NCBI GenBank assembly: GCA_903844685.1 | Contig: CAIMUM010000139.1 | Location: forward strand, 1-55,206 | Source: an uncultured Dehalococcoidia bacterium | GTDB lineage: Bacteria > Chloroflexota > Dehalococcoidia > GIF9 > UBA5629 | Length of the DNA: 55,206 nt | Reading direction: 5' to 3' | Shown: piece after piece, positions 17,993 to 27,365 of the stretch | Layout of the letters: the number at the start of each line of letters is the position of its first letter | Numbering within the stretch: the stretch's first letter is position 1 | The notes under the pieces: model-generated | What the model was told of the DNA's origin: nothing | Seen by the model: the letters and a program-made list of their open reading frames with translations, nothing else | Database searches by the model: none | Position numbers and translations under genes: made by a program

Positions 17993-18406
17993 GTGAAGCT
18001 CAATGAAACAATTCTGAAAAGCCCTGGTTCACGTATGACCTCACAGCGGGCCCTGGTATTCGACATCATCAGCCGCGGGGGCGTGCACCTTGGAGCAGAC
18101 GAGATTTACGCCAGGGCGCGCCGCAAAAACCCGCGCATCAGCCTTTCCACCGTCTACCGGGCTATAGGTAAATTTAAGGAACTGGGACTGGTGGTTGAAT
18201 CGCACCTGGGACAGGAGCACCACCACTACGAGGCCGGGCGTAACAGCAGCCACTTCCACCTGGTCTGCATAGGCTGCGGGTCCGTGATCGAATTTGAATA
18301 TCCATTAGTGAAAAGGGTCAGGAACGAGATCGCCAGGACCGGCGGCTTCAAAATCGTCAGCGCGGAAATGAACCTGAGCGGCTACTGCCCGCAGTGCCGG
18401 GCTTGA
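17993..18406 (+). CDS. Fur family transcriptional regulator (GTG start proposed)
   Basis: RMTSQRALVFDIISRGGVHLGADEIYARARRKNPRISLSTVYRAIGKFKELGLV...CIGCGSVIEFEY...CPQC; track TTG start lies inside the palindrome. Confidence 0.92.
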   Translation: MKLNETILKSPGSRMTSQRALVFDIISRGGVHLGADEIYARARRKNPRISLSTVYRAIGKFKELGLVVESHLGQEHHHYEAGRNSSHFHLVCIGCGSVIEFEYPLVKRVRNEIARTGGFKIVSAEMNLSGYCPQCRA

Positions 18407-18408
18407 GC

Positions 18409-18678
18409 ATGGAAAACGGCTTGATTACGCTTTCACAAATGAAGGACGGCCAGCAGGCGGTGGTATCGGCTGTGGAGGGAGGCCACGGACTTGAGGAGAA
18501 GCTCACGGCCATGGGCATCAGGCCGGGCAAGCTCATCACGCGGTTCTGCTCCATGTACCTGCGCGGTCCCATCACCGTGCGCATCGACAACGTGCAGGTT
18601 TCGCTGGGACGCGGCATCGCGGATAAAATACTGGTGGTACCGGGCGTAGTCACCGATGAAAATACTGCTTGCCGGTAA
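18409..18678 (+). CDS. feoA: FeoA domain ferrous iron transport protein
   Basis: LEEKLTAMGIRPGKLITRF...GPITVRIDNVQVSLGRGIADKILV. Confidence 0.9.
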   Translation: MENGLITLSQMKDGQQAVVSAVEGGHGLEEKLTAMGIRPGKLITRFCSMYLRGPITVRIDNVQVSLGRGIADKILVVPGVVTDENTACR

Positions 18679-20365
18679 TCCCGGCGCTGGCAAGAGTGTC
18701 CTCTTCTCGCACCTGACGGGTTCGCACGTAATCTCGGATAATTACCCCGGCACCGCCATCGGCTTCTCCTCCGGGCACATGCAGGTAGGTCAGCAAGAGG
18801 CTGAGGTTATAGATACGCCCGGCGTCTATTCCCTGGAAAGCTCGGGCAAGGCCGGCGAGGTGGCGCGGCAGATGCTCAGGTCGGGCGACATCATCATCAA
18901 TGTGGTCAATGCCACCAACCTGGAGCGTGATTTATACCTGACTCTGGAGCTGCTCGAGGAAAGGATACCCGTAATCGTCGCTCTCAATGTCTGGGACGAC
19001 GCACGCCATATCGGCATTAGCATAGATTTAATCGCCCTCGAGCGCATGCTGGGCGTGCCCGTTATGCCCACCGTGGCCACCACGGGCGAAGGCATCAAGG
19101 ACCTGGTGGAAAGCATCCCGCGCGCTGTAATGCGTGCCAACCCCACCGCCACAAGGGAGGAACGCTGGGCACGGATCGGCGAGATAATCGGGCAGGTGCA
19201 ACAGGTCACGCACCGCCACCACACTTTCGGTGAAACCCTGGCCGACGCTACCGTGAAACCACTGTCCGGCACTCTCATAGCCCTGCTGGTAGCCGTCTCC
19301 GTTTTCCTGTTTGTTCGCTATGGCGGGGACGCCCTCTACCGCTTCGTCGCCGATCCGATTTTCAAAATGCTCTGGCTGCCGGTGGTATCGTGGGTAAGCA
19401 CCTTTACGGGCAGCAGCGGCTTTTTGCACGATATTTTAATCGGCAGGCTGGTCAACGGGCGGATAGATTTCGTGGAATCGTGGGGGTTGCTGACCACGGC
19501 CCTTTACGTGCCCTTCGCCCTGGTACTGCCCTATATCGTCACCTTCTACTTCGCGCTGGGACTGCTCGAGGATACGGGCTACCTGCCGCGCCTGGCGGTG
19601 ATGATCGATACCGTCATGCACCGCTTCGGCATGCACGGCTACGCCATCATACCCACCATCTTAGGTTTCGGCTGCAACGTACCGGCCATGCTGGCCACCC
19701 GCGTGCTGGAGAGCCGCAAGGAGCGCTTCATCGCCATGACGCTCATCTCCATCGCCGTGCCCTGCGCCTCACTGCAGGCACTCATCCTGGGTATTGTCGG
19801 CCAGCACGGCATACAGTATGTGGCCATTATCTATGCCACCCTGCTTCTGGCCTGGGTCATTATCGGCATCCTGCTTAACCTCATGGTGAAGGGCTTCACG
19901 CCGGAGTTGCTGATAGAGATACCCCCCTACCGATTGTTCCCCTGGAGGCTGACCGTGGAGAAGCTCTGGCTGAGGGTGCGTGGCTTTATCGTCGAGGCTG
20001 TCCCCATCATGATCATAGCCATCCCGGTCATCAATATACTTAATATGGTCGGCGTTTTCCAGGCCATCGCCAACTTCACCGCCCCGGTCATCAGCGGGCT
20101 GCTGGGTCTGCCTAAAGACGCCATAGCCGCCATCTTCGTCGCCTTCTTCCGCATGGATGCCGCCATGGCGCTGCTGGCCCCGCTGGGACTGTCCGCCAAG
20201 CAACTTGTAGTCAGCAGCATCGTACTGGTGATGTTCTTCCCCTGCATCGCCACCCTGGCCATCATGTTCAGGGAGATGGGCTTCCGCAGCCTGCTTAAAT
20301 CCCTGGGCATCATGATCCTGGCCGGCCTGACCGCCGGCGGGTTAATCAACCTGTTGCCTATCTGA
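18656..20365 (+). CDS. feoB: Ferrous iron transporter B (short form)
   Basis: LLAGNPGAGKSVLFSHLTGSHVISDNYPGTAIGF...DTPGVYSL; ILGFGCNVPAMLATRVLESRKERFI. Confidence 0.95.
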   Translation: MKILLAGNPGAGKSVLFSHLTGSHVISDNYPGTAIGFSSGHMQVGQQEAEVIDTPGVYSLESSGKAGEVARQMLRSGDIIINVVNATNLERDLYLTLELLEERIPVIVALNVWDDARHIGISIDLIALERMLGVPVMPTVATTGEGIKDLVESIPRAVMRANPTATREERWARIGEIIGQVQQVTHRHHTFGETLADATVKPLSGTLIALLVAVSVFLFVRYGGDALYRFVADPIFKMLWLPVVSWVSTFTGSSGFLHDILIGRLVNGRIDFVESWGLLTTALYVPFALVLPYIVTFYFALGLLEDTGYLPRLAVMIDTVMHRFGMHGYAIIPTILGFGCNVPAMLATRVLESRKERFIAMTLISIAVPCASLQALILGIVGQHGIQYVAIIYATLLLAWVIIGILLNLMVKGFTPELLIEIPPYRLFPWRLTVEKLWLRVRGFIVEAVPIMIIAIPVINILNMVGVFQAIANFTAPVISGLLGLPKDAIAAIFVAFFRMDAAMALLAPLGLSAKQLVVSSIVLVMFFPCIATLAIMFREMGFRSLLKSLGIMILAGLTAGGLINLLPI

Positions 20366-20449
20366 TAAAAGCGCATATTTGCCCGCCTGCCCTTATAAAG
20401 TGCTATCCTATTAAGTCGGCGCAAAATTTCTCATCTAAGGAGTCCCCCC

Positions 20450-22390
20450 ATGTCAGATAAATACGCAGTCCTCTTTCAGCCCATTAAAATCAATAGCATG
20501 GAGGTTAAAAACCGCCTGGCCGTCCCGCCCATGGGCAGCGGATTCGCCGCCGACGGCGGCGGGGTCTCAGACAGGCTGATCAAGTACCATGAGCAGAGGG
20601 CTAAGGGCGGCTTCGGCATGATCATAGTCGAGGTGACCGCCATCGACGGCGAGCGGGGACTGGGCAGCGGGCACCAGCTCTGCCTGCATGACGACAAGCT
20701 TATCCCCGGATTCCGCAGGCTGGCGGATACCGTGCATAAATACGGCACGAAACTGGTCATCCAGCTTTACCACCCGGGCCGCAGCACCTTCCCCATGTTC
20801 ATCGGCGGCAAAGCCCCTATCTCAGCCTCCGACGTACCCGACCCGGTACTGCGCCAGGTTCCCCAGGCCATGACCATTGATGAAATTAAAGACATGGTGG
20901 AGAAATACGCCCAGGGCGCGCGCCGCGCCAGGGAGGCAGGCTGCGACGCTGCAGAACTGCACGGTGCGCACGGCTACCTGATCGCCCAATTTATGTCCGC
21001 TTATGCCAACAGGCGCACTGACGAGTACGGTGGGGGTTTTGACGGCTTTGTGCGCTTCCCGCTCGAGATAGTCAAAAGGACGCGCGAACTGGTCGGGCCG
21101 GACTTCCCACTGCTCTTCCGCATCAGCGCCGACGAGGCCGTGCCGCTGGGACGTACCGTGCCCGAGAGCATCGAGGTTATGAAAAAGCTGGTAGCAGCCG
21201 GCATAGATGCCGTGGACGTCTCCATCGGGGTATATGAGTCAGCCCAGTATACCAGCGCACCGCCTGATATGCCTCAGGGCTTCAACGCGGAGACTTCACT
21301 GAAATTCAAGCAGGCTTTCAAAATACCGGTGCTGGTAGCGGGCCGCATCAATGCGCCGTCCGTGGCAGCGGATATCATCAGGTCGGGCAAGGCTGACATA
21401 GTGCACATCGGCAGGCAGTCGCTCAGCGACCCCGAATGGCCGAACAAGGTCAGGCAAGACAAGGAGAGCGAGATCGTCAAGTGCCTCTCCTGCAATGAAG
21501 CCTGCATCGAGGGACTGGCCATCTGGTTGAGGCCTTCCATCACATGCGTGCAGAACCTCGCCTGTGGCAGGGAGGAGTTGTACGCCCGGCCTAAGGCCGC
21601 GAAACCAAAGAGGGTGCTGGTGGCGGGCGGAGGCCCCGGAGGATTGGAGGCCGCGCGCACGGCAGCCCTGCGCGGACATAAAGTAACTCTGTATGAGAAA
21701 GACGGTTACCTCGGCGGGCAGACCAAGCTGACCTCAATCCCGCCCGGCAAGGAGGTCTACCAGGAGGTGGCAAGGTCCCGTATAGCCGCTCTCAAGAAGC
21801 TGGGCGTTGATATCCACTGCGGGCAGCGGCTGACCGCGGATATGGTCAGGCAGATCAAGCCTGATGTACTGATAATCGCCACCGGCTCTGAACCGGCCAT
21901 ACCCAATATACCCGGCGTTAACGGCAAGAACGTGATGAGCGCGCGCAAAGCCCTCTGCTTCGCCGAGGTCGGTGACAACGTGCTCGTCATCGGCGGAGGC
22001 CTGGTCGGCTGCGAAACAGCCGACTACCTGGCCGGCCAGGGTAAGAACGTCACCATCGTGGAAATGCTCAAATACACCGCCCATGACATCGGCCCGGCCG
22101 CGCGTTTCTTCCTGCGCAAACGCCTCAAAGAGAAGCAGGTGAAAATCCTCACCCAGGCCACCGTCAAATCAATTGCCGCCGAAGCTGTTACCATCGATTC
22201 TCCGGGCGGAGAGCAGAAGCTCGGCCCTTTCGACACCGTCGTGCTGGCAGCCGGGGCTACCGCCGTGAACGACCTCGAGGCACAGGTTAAAGGACTGGTT
22301 CCCGAGGTTTACGTTATCGGCGACGCGTCTAAGCCGGGGAAGATCCTGGCCGCGGTGGAAAAGGGCGCCGAGGTAGCGCTCGCGCTGTAA
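20450..22390 (+). CDS. Old Yellow Enzyme-type FMN/Fe-S/FAD oxidoreductase (2,4-dienoyl-CoA reductase-like)
   Basis: LFQPIKINSMEVKNRLAVPPMGS...CLSCNEACIEGLAIWLRPSITCVQN...VLVAGGGPGGLEAARTAALRGHKVTLYEK. Confidence 0.93.
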   Translation: MSDKYAVLFQPIKINSMEVKNRLAVPPMGSGFAADGGGVSDRLIKYHEQRAKGGFGMIIVEVTAIDGERGLGSGHQLCLHDDKLIPGFRRLADTVHKYGTKLVIQLYHPGRSTFPMFIGGKAPISASDVPDPVLRQVPQAMTIDEIKDMVEKYAQGARRAREAGCDAAELHGAHGYLIAQFMSAYANRRTDEYGGGFDGFVRFPLEIVKRTRELVGPDFPLLFRISADEAVPLGRTVPESIEVMKKLVAAGIDAVDVSIGVYESAQYTSAPPDMPQGFNAETSLKFKQAFKIPVLVAGRINAPSVAADIIRSGKADIVHIGRQSLSDPEWPNKVRQDKESEIVKCLSCNEACIEGLAIWLRPSITCVQNLACGREELYARPKAAKPKRVLVAGGGPGGLEAARTAALRGHKVTLYEKDGYLGGQTKLTSIPPGKEVYQEVARSRIAALKKLGVDIHCGQRLTADMVRQIKPDVLIIATGSEPAIPNIPGVNGKNVMSARKALCFAEVGDNVLVIGGGLVGCETADYLAGQGKNVTIVEMLKYTAHDIGPAARFFLRKRLKEKQVKILTQATVKSIAAEAVTIDSPGGEQKLGPFDTVVLAAGATAVNDLEAQVKGLVPEVYVIGDASKPGKILAAVEKGAEVALAL

Positions 22391-22455
22391 TCTTGCATTC
22401 CTCGCAGAAAGTGCTAAAATATTCGGCCAGATAACCGAAAGGATGAAAACAACAA

Positions 22456-22629
22456 ATGGAATTTTCCGTACAACCTGTAAAAATACAGAATGAAGACGGC
22501 CGGTGGTTCATGGTGGTCAGCCGCATTGAGGGTGGCTACCTGGCGCGTGACAGCGTAACCAGCGACCTGGTTTACATGAAGCACAGCGACATAGCCGGCA
22601 GGGAAGAGGCCGCGCCGGGCAACTGCTAA
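22456..22629 (+). CDS. Small hypothetical protein (57 aa), below the track cutoff
   Basis: MEFSVQPVKIQNEDGRWFMVVSRIEGGYLARDSVTSDLVYMKHSDIAGREEAAPGNC*. Confidence 0.55.
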   Translation: MEFSVQPVKIQNEDGRWFMVVSRIEGGYLARDSVTSDLVYMKHSDIAGREEAAPGNC

Positions 22630-22696
22630 ACTATTTACGGTTTGCCGCTCTGCTGCGCTGAATACGCATTTCAACAGCATTATCGCACTGTAAAAT

Positions 22697-22725
22697 TTGA
22701 CACAAAGGCGACCCGCTGATATATT
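22697..22725 (+). promoter_or_regulatory. Sigma70-like promoter (TTGACA-N17-TATATT) for rplU-rpmA-rpmE
   Basis: -35 22697-22702, -10 22720-22725. Confidence 0.65.
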
Positions 22726-22758
22726 TATACGGTTATTGTTATTCGCAGGAATGAGGAA

Positions 22759-23139
22759 ATGAGCAATTCATACGCTATAGTCGCCACCGGCGGCAAACAA
22801 TTCAGAGTCAGGACCAGCCAGGTCATCAACGTCGAGCTCCTGCAAGTCGAAAAGGGCAAGGACGTTGAGTTGAGCCCGGTACTGATGATTGCCGACGGCG
22901 AAGAAGTCATCATCGGCACACCGGCAATCGAGGGAGCCAAGGTCATAGCTACCTGCATCGAGCAGGGCAAGAGCCGCAAGATAATAGTTTTCCGCTATAA
23001 GAACAAGGTGCGCGAACGCAGGAAGACCGGCCACAGACAACCTTATACCAGGCTATTGATAAAAGAGATCGTCAAGCCGGGCAGCAAGGTTACCAAAAAG
23101 ACCGCCAAAGCTAAGGCCGCCAGCGGAGGTGACAACTAA
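22759..23139 (+). CDS. rplU: 50S ribosomal protein L21
   Basis: [24 protein letters not shown]...[18 protein letters not shown]. Confidence 0.97.
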   Translation: MSNSYAIVATGGKQFRVRTSQVINVELLQVEKGKDVELSPVLMIADGEEVIIGTPAIEGAKVIATCIEQGKSRKIIVFRYKNKVRERRKTGHRQPYTRLLIKEIVKPGSKVTKKTAKAKAASGGDN

Positions 23140-23402
23140 TGGCACATAAAAAAGGCGGCGGCAGCACACGCGGCGGCCGCGATAGCAATCCTAAACGGCT
23201 GGGGGTCAAACGCTACGGTGGGGAAGCTGTGCGCGCCGGCACCATCATCGTCAGGCAGCGCGGCACCAGGATACACCCGGGCACCAATGTCGGCTGCGGC
23301 AGGGATTACACGCTCTTTGCCACCATAGATGGCCTGGTCACATTTGAGCCCCACGCCAAGAACAAGAAAAAGGTCAGCGTTTACCCGGGACAAACATCGT
23401 GA
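23139..23402 (+). CDS. rpmA: 50S ribosomal protein L27
   Basis: [52 protein letters not shown]. Confidence 0.98.
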   Translation: MAHKKGGGSTRGGRDSNPKRLGVKRYGGEAVRAGTIIVRQRGTRIHPGTNVGCGRDYTLFATIDGLVTFEPHAKNKKKVSVYPGQTS

Positions 23403-23614
23403 AAGAGAAAATTCATCCAAAGTATTTTACCGATGCCAAGGTGACCTGCTCATGCGGCAATACCTTTACCACGGGCTCCACCAGGCAGACCCTCAGGGTC
23501 GAGCTTTGCAATAAGTGCCACCCTTTCTTCACCGGCGAGCAAAAGATTATCGATACGGCCGGCCGCGTTGAGCGCTTCAACAAGAAGTACAAGCGGGAGA
23601 AAAAAGAACTGTAG
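23399..23614 (+). CDS. rpmE: 50S ribosomal protein L31
   Basis: [27 protein letters not shown]...[34 protein letters not shown] overlap with rpmA. Confidence 0.97.
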   Translation: MKEKIHPKYFTDAKVTCSCGNTFTTGSTRQTLRVELCNKCHPFFTGEQKIIDTAGRVERFNKKYKREKKEL

Positions 23615-23631
23615 CCTCCTTTCGCACTACC

Positions 23632-23666
23632 AAAAGGGGCGGGCAAATCGGCCGCCCCTTTTTTTT
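23632..23666 (+). terminator. Rho-independent terminator after rpmE
   Basis: aaaaggggcgg...ccgccccttttttttt hairpin plus U-tract. Confidence 0.9.
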
Positions 23667-23671
23667 ATCGG

Positions 23672-24571
23672 ATGAATAAAGATAAGCCTTTTTACTACGG
23701 CGGGCAAGCATTGATGGGTGGCGTGATGATACGTGGCCGCAACAGCCTGGCCATAGCTGTGCGAAAAATGGATGGCAGCATCGACGTCAGCAGCCGCCCC
23801 CTGGCGACCCTCTATAAAGGCAAATGGCGGGAAATACCATTTATCAGGGGCGTCATCGCCCTCATCGAGGCCGTCGTCCTGGGCACAGGCGCCCTGATGT
23901 ACTCAGCCCAGGTATCCACTGAGACAGAGCAGGACAAAATCACCCCGGGCATGATCTGGGGCAGCGTGGCGCTGGGAGTGGCGCTGGCGGTCGCCCTGTT
24001 CTTTGTGCTGCCCCTGCTGGCGGCACGGCTGCTGGATCCTTTCATTTCCTCAGCATTCGTCAGTAACCTTATTGAAGGAATCATACGCATCATATTTTTC
24101 ATCGTTTACCTTGCGCTAATCGGCCGCATGAAGGACATCCACGAGATATTCGCCTATCACGGAGCCGAGCACATGTCGGTCAACGCCTACGAGGCCGGTG
24201 TGCCCCTCGAGGCAGGTGCGGTAAAGCATTATTCCACCGCCCACACACGTTGCGGCACCAGTTTCCTGCTGGTGGTGCTTGTACTTTCCATACTGGTCTT
24301 CGCCCTGCTCGGCCGCCCCAATATCTGGATCAGCATAATGTCACGTATACTGCTTATCCCCGTCATTGCTGCTATCAGCTACGAACTGATCAAGTTCGAG
24401 GCCGCCTACAGCGGCAACCGCTTCATCTACTGGCTGCTCCTGCCCGGCCTCTGGCTGCAGGCCCTGACCACGCGTCAGCCGGACGACAGCCAGCTCGAAG
24501 TGGCCATCCAGGCCATGAAAAAGGCGCTTGAAACTGATGGGGTAACGGTTTCAGAAGTTCAGGCTGCCTGA
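23672..24571 (+). CDS. DUF1385 family membrane protein (YqhQ-like)
   Basis: YYGGQALMGGVMIRGRNSLAIAVRK...YHGAEHMSVNAYEAG...HTRCGTSFLLVV. Confidence 0.9.
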   Translation: MNKDKPFYYGGQALMGGVMIRGRNSLAIAVRKMDGSIDVSSRPLATLYKGKWREIPFIRGVIALIEAVVLGTGALMYSAQVSTETEQDKITPGMIWGSVALGVALAVALFFVLPLLAARLLDPFISSAFVSNLIEGIIRIIFFIVYLALIGRMKDIHEIFAYHGAEHMSVNAYEAGVPLEAGAVKHYSTAHTRCGTSFLLVVLVLSILVFALLGRPNIWISIMSRILLIPVIAAISYELIKFEAAYSGNRFIYWLLLPGLWLQALTTRQPDDSQLEVAIQAMKKALETDGVTVSEVQAA

Positions 24572-24591
24572 CCATATCGATACGGCTGTAT

Positions 24592-24621
24592 TTGACAGTT
24601 CCTACAATAAAAACCTATTAT
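24592..24621 (+). promoter_or_regulatory. Sigma70-like promoter (TTGACA-N18-TATTAT) upstream of universal stress gene
   Basis: -35 24592-24597, -10 24616-24621. Confidence 0.55.
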
Positions 24622-24666
24622 CATCATGCATTTGCGTTGTCTGAATACGCTCCCGGGAGGTAAGCG

Positions 24667-25638
24667 ATGTATCTTAAAATACTTGTTCCGCTGGATGGTT
24701 CCGAGGTTGCTGAGTGTGTGCTGCCCCATGTTGAGGTACTGTCAAGAGGTTATGAAAACGCCAGCATCACTTTTTTGTACGTTGTCGCACCGCTCGACTC
24801 GCCCATGGTCAATCCCAATTACAGGTCAAAGGTAAGGGCAGAGGACAGGGGCGCTGTCGAAGACTACTTGAAAAACAGGTCAAAGATAGGGACAGAGGCC
24901 AGGGATGCTGCCGAAGACTACTTGAAAAAACTGTGTGCAAAAGCCAGTTTCAAGGACAGGGCATCGGGCAAGGTTATAGTCGGCAAGGTGGCTGATGCTA
25001 TCGTGGAGTATGCGGCTAAGAACAGGATGGACATCATCGTCATGGCCACGCACGGGAGCTCAGGCGTGAGCCACTGGTTCTACGGAAGCGTGGCTGAGAA
25101 AGTGGTGCACGGATCAAAAATCCCCATCTGGCTGGTCAAGGCTTCAAGCCGTCACACTGTATCCTACGCCCACAACAAGAAATTGAGCGTGCTGGTGTCG
25201 CTTGACGGCTCAGAGGTAGCAGAATCGGTACTGCCGCACCTCGTGGAATTGAGCAAGCAGTTACCCAAAAATAAGATGGACATAACGTTGATGCGGGTTT
25301 GCGAGATCTTCTCTGGTCCAATCACCTACCCTCCACCCGTGGCCATGAGCTGGGAAGAGTGCCTTGCCTATGAAACGAAGAGATGCAAGGAGATCTGCCA
25401 GGATTACCTCAACCAGATACAGGCCAAGCTGGAGAAATCCGGGCTTAACACCCATACGGAGGTGCCGGAGGGCAACCCGGCAGAGGTACTGATTAAGTAT
25501 ATTAATAATAATCCTGTCGACCTGGTCATAATGTCCACTCACGGCCGCACCGGCATCAGCAAGTGGGCATTTGGCAGCATTGCGGAGAAGGTGCTCAAAG
25601 GCGCTGAAAGCCCAATATTGCTTGTCAGGGCCAAATAG
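24667..25638 (+). CDS. Universal stress protein, two tandem UspA domains
   Basis: ILVPLDGSEVAECVLPHVE...IIVMATHGSSGVSHWFYGSVAEKVVHGSKIPIWLV and a second LVSLDGSEVAESVLPH...IMSTHGRTGISKWAFGSIAEKVL. Confidence 0.92.
   Translation: MYLKILVPLDGSEVAECVLPHVEVLSRGYENASITFLYVVAPLDSPMVNPNYRSKVRAEDRGAVEDYLKNRSKIGTEARDAAEDYLKKLCAKASFKDRASGKVIVGKVADAIVEYAAKNRMDIIVMATHGSSGVSHWFYGSVAEKVVHGSKIPIWLVKASSRHTVSYAHNKKLSVLVSLDGSEVAESVLPHLVELSKQLPKNKMDITLMRVCEIFSGPITYPPPVAMSWEECLAYETKRCKEICQDYLNQIQAKLEKSGLNTHTEVPEGNPAEVLIKYINNNPVDLVIMSTHGRTGISKWAFGSIAEKVLKGAESPILLVRAK
24823..24930 (+). repeat. In-frame 2 x 54-bp tandem duplication within the usp gene
   Basis: Copies 24823-24876 and 24877-24930 match at 46/54 positions by manual alignment; encode RSKVRAEDRGAVEDYLKN / RSKIGTEARDAAEDYLKK. 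Confidence 0.85.
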
Positions 25639-25696
25639 GGATTGCCCCGCCTGCCCCACAGGTTTAGCAGGGGTATGCATATACTCGTCAGCTAGT

Positions 25697-25726
25697 TTGA
25701 CCCTACTTTCGCACGGGTGTTAGAAT
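25697..25726 (+). promoter_or_regulatory. Sigma70-like promoter (TTGACC-N18-TAGAAT) upstream of SDR genes
   Basis: -35 25697-25702, -10 25721-25726. Confidence 0.45.
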
Positions 25727-25781
25727 ACCCCGCGTCTTTGATTCAGAGTTTTCACACAATAAATTCAGGAGGATAACATCC

Positions 25782-26552
25782 ATGGCAGACACTAATCAGC
25801 CCCTGCTGGGGAAAATTGCGCTGGTGACGGGCGCCGGCGGCGGCATCGGCAAGGCGACCGTGCTCAAACTGGCCGAGGCCGGTGCAGACATATTGATGTG
25901 CGATAAGAAGACCGATGACCTGCCGGGACTGGCCGGCGAAGTTGTGAAAAAGGGCAGGAAGGCGTTGTGGACGGGGACTGATATGGGCGCGATGGACGAT
26001 GTTAACAAGCTTATCGAAAAAGCCAAGGCCGATTTCGGCAAGATCGATATCCTGGTAAACTGCGCCGCGGTCAGCCCGTTCTTCGGCCCGGTGCTGCAGG
26101 CTGACGAAAGGCTGTGGGACAAGATCATGTCGGTCAACCTCAAGGGACCCTTCTTCCTGGCGCTGGGCATCGCCAAGCTGATGATCGAAAACAAGTCGCC
26201 CGGCAATATCATCAATATCGCCTCTGCAGGCGGCATGCGCCCCGACCCCATGCTGGCTGTTTACGCTATCAGCAAGGCCGGCATGATCCACATGACCAGG
26301 ATGCTGGCCACCGAACTGGGCCCCCATAAAATCAGGTGCAATTCCATCTCACCCTCCTTCATTCGCACACGCTTTTCTAAGCCTATCTGGGGATTCCCCG
26401 AGATACTGGACTGGGCGGTCAAGCAGATACCGCTGGGGCGCATTGGTGAACCCGAGGAAATTGCCAATGTGGTCTTGTTCCTGGCTTCCGACGCTTCGAG
26501 CTATGTCAACAGCGAAAACATCGTGGTGACCGGCGGCATGTACGCCGGCTAA
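25782..26552 (+). CDS. Short-chain dehydrogenase/reductase
   Basis: ALVTGAGGGIGKATVLKLAEAGAD; NIASAGG...YAISKAGMIHMTRMLATELG. Confidence 0.93.
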   Translation: MADTNQPLLGKIALVTGAGGGIGKATVLKLAEAGADILMCDKKTDDLPGLAGEVVKKGRKALWTGTDMGAMDDVNKLIEKAKADFGKIDILVNCAAVSPFFGPVLQADERLWDKIMSVNLKGPFFLALGIAKLMIENKSPGNIINIASAGGMRPDPMLAVYAISKAGMIHMTRMLATELGPHKIRCNSISPSFIRTRFSKPIWGFPEILDWAVKQIPLGRIGEPEEIANVVLFLASDASSYVNSENIVVTGGMYAG

Positions 26553-26584
26553 GCAGTAAAAAATAGTTAAGGAAGGCAAGGCCA

Positions 26585-27337
26585 ATGGATGTTTTACTTA
26601 GAGGCAAGGTGGCGCTGGTAACCGGCGCCAGCCGCGGTATCGGGAGGGCTATCGCCCTGGAGATGGCCAAATCAGGCGCTGACTTGGTTATCGCCAGCCG
26701 CAAGCAGGCCGACCTGGAGAAGGTCGCGGACGAGATCAAGGCGCTGGGCAGGAAGTCACTCGCGGTGGCAGCCCATATCGGGCGCATGGAGGATATAACC
26801 AACCTGGTCAACAAGGCCAGGGCGGAATTCGGCAGGATAGATATCCTGGTCAATAACGCCGCCACTAACCCGACCATGGATGCCGCTATCGATGCTTCCG
26901 AGCGTGCCTGGGACTCACTCATGAACCTCAACCTCAAGGGACTCTTTTTCCTCAGTCAGGCCGTGGCCAGGGTGATGCGAGAACACGGCGGCGGCGTTAT
27001 CATCAATATCTCCTCAGCAGCCGGGGTCACCCCCGATATTTTGCCCATCTATTCCATCAGCAAAGCAGCTGTCAATATGGCTACCAGGGTCATGGCCAAG
27101 GAATGGGCGCAGTTCGGCGTCAGGGCTAACACGCTCTCGCCGGGTGAGACCAGGACGGTATTCAGCGAGGCGCTTTGGGGAAATCCTGAGATACTCAAGC
27201 ACATAGTCGAGCGTACACCGCTCAAGCGGATAGCGGAACCCGAGGAGATGGCCCATGCAGCGGTATTCCTGGCATCCGACAAATCGGGCTTTATCACCGG
27301 GCAGAACCTTGTCGTAGACGGCGGCATGACGATATAG
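26585..27337 (+). CDS. Short-chain dehydrogenase/reductase
   Basis: ALVTGASRGIGRAIALEMAKSGAD; NNAATNP; YSISKAAVNMATRVMAKEW. Confidence 0.93.
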   Translation: MDVLLRGKVALVTGASRGIGRAIALEMAKSGADLVIASRKQADLEKVADEIKALGRKSLAVAAHIGRMEDITNLVNKARAEFGRIDILVNNAATNPTMDAAIDASERAWDSLMNLNLKGLFFLSQAVARVMREHGGGVIINISSAAGVTPDILPIYSISKAAVNMATRVMAKEWAQFGVRANTLSPGETRTVFSEALWGNPEILKHIVERTPLKRIAEPEEMAHAAVFLASDKSGFITGQNLVVDGGMTI

Positions 27338-27365
27338 CTTTATAAATAGTAATTAAGGAGGCGTT

